Shown here: in pieces, positions 63,049 to 64,000 of the stretch
How positions within the stretch are numbered: the stretch's first letter is position 1
Layout of the letters: every line of letters starts with the position of its first letter
Source: Glossina fuscipes
Taxonomy: Eukaryota > Arthropoda > Insecta > Diptera > Glossinidae
Length of the DNA stretch: 64,000 bases
Assembly: GCF_014805625.2 (NCBI RefSeq)
Contig: NW_023998426.1
Location: 3,184,410 to 3,248,409 of the forward strand
Direction: 5' to 3'
Program-made: the position numbers and the translations under genes
The notes under the pieces: generated by a model
Seen by the model: only the letters and a program-made list of their open reading frames with translations
Told to the model about the DNA's origin: nothing
The model's database searches: none

Positions 63049-64000
63049 GTAAGTGTTTATGAATTTAATATTTTTTGTTTTCTTTTTTTTTTTTTGCATT
63101 TCTTACGAAAATTATGTTGTTTCCCCAGCCAAACTATTCCTACTAGTTTTTTGTTTTTTTTTTTACGTCTCACGCATCCCATTTCATTTTGTTTTAATTA
63201 CTTTATTATTTAAAAATTCCTTTTTGTGTTTTTATTTATTTTTTTTTTTTTTATACTTTTTATGTTTTTTGATTGTCATAAACATCATTAACGTTTAGCG
63301 AACGTTTCGCTTTTCATTGCTTATGTTTGTCTTGAGGCGTCATTTGAATTCATGTGGATGTTATGACTGGTCATAAAATTTATTTATAAATGCATTAAAT
63401 ATTGTTTTTTTAGATTAAAAAAAAAAAAAAAAAAAATGAAAAAAAAGGCCAAGTATATATGCATTTCGTACGTATATACACAGTAGCTTTAAAAAATTGA
63501 CAGACAATTAATGCAATTAAAATTGAAAAGTTATCAACTGTTTATTAAATTAACAAAGTAAACACATCAACATAACCCCATTTTATGCATTAAAAAGAAT
63601 ATTTAATTCAATTTTATTTTACCCCTACAATCGCCATAAGATATATATATGTATATGTCCACTTTGTCCACTTAAATATAAATTAGTTGTATTACGTTTT
63701 CCCTAACCTGGGATCTAACAAAGTGTTTATATAATCTGCCATCAAAATGTGAAGTGCCAAATAGATTTGTTCATCGCCCTTCAAATATGAAACTTATTAA
63801 GCGAGGCCTGCAGATGCATTTCGAAAGCAATGAGATATCTATCTACGCCAATCATAGAGTTCCTGTGACTTACATATCGATGCTATTTCTGGCAAAAAGT
63901 CCACCACCTTATTCTCTAAAACGCCCACAATCAAACGACATGTGGCAAAATTTCATATTATTTTGATTATTTCTTGCGATTTGCGAGAGTCTTCGTAATG
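63049..64000 (+). other. Start of retn intron 6
   Basis: From GTAAGTG to the window edge. Very T-rich at first, then AT-rich. An open frame at 63754-63966 is not recognised and has no family match. The next ARID exon is not reached. Confidence 0.85.

Overview
The window is AT-rich eukaryotic DNA with GT..AG introns, many simple-sequence tracts and decayed transposons. It reads as part of one very long gene of a higher fly (Diptera, Schizophora). A tephritid-like or related genome fits, but the species cannot be fixed from the sequence.

The only host gene I can support is the 5' half of an orthologue of Drosophila retained / dead ringer (retn), an ARID-domain transcription factor, on the + strand. 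Six coding exons join in frame: 9158-9232, 38431-38615, 38831-38981, 39062-39338, 44212-44312 and 62976-63048. Together they give 862 coding bases, or 287 codons plus one base. The start of the ARID domain is split between the last two exons by an 18.7 kb intron. The rest of the ARID and the C-terminal half lie beyond the right edge. Almost none of these exons shows up as a long ORF; they were found from splice sites, phase and protein similarity recalled from the family.

Layout: 1-7.9 kb is upstream DNA with repeats. About 7.9-9.16 kb is a candidate promoter and 5' leader. 9.2-38.4 kb is intron 1, holding LINE, SINE and mariner remains. 38.4-39.3 kb holds exons 2-4. 39.3-44.2 kb is intron 4, with a complete mini-mariner and an INE-1-like repeat pair. 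44.3-63.0 kb is intron 5, with three mariner fossils, several copies of a short inverted-repeat element and a 108-bp tandem array. 63.0-64 kb is the start of intron 6.

The most interesting host observation is a candidate alternative first exon inside intron 5 (ATG at 56209, donor at 56239). It is in the right phase to splice to the ARID exon at 62976. It would give a retn protein that lacks the first 263 residues and starts inside the ARID domain. The most interesting mobile-element observations are a family of at least 14 copies of a short element with TACCCTACA-type ends, a tRNA-derived SINE family with one copy nested in a dead LINE (flanked by a 12-bp target duplication), and a two-copy mini-mariner family.
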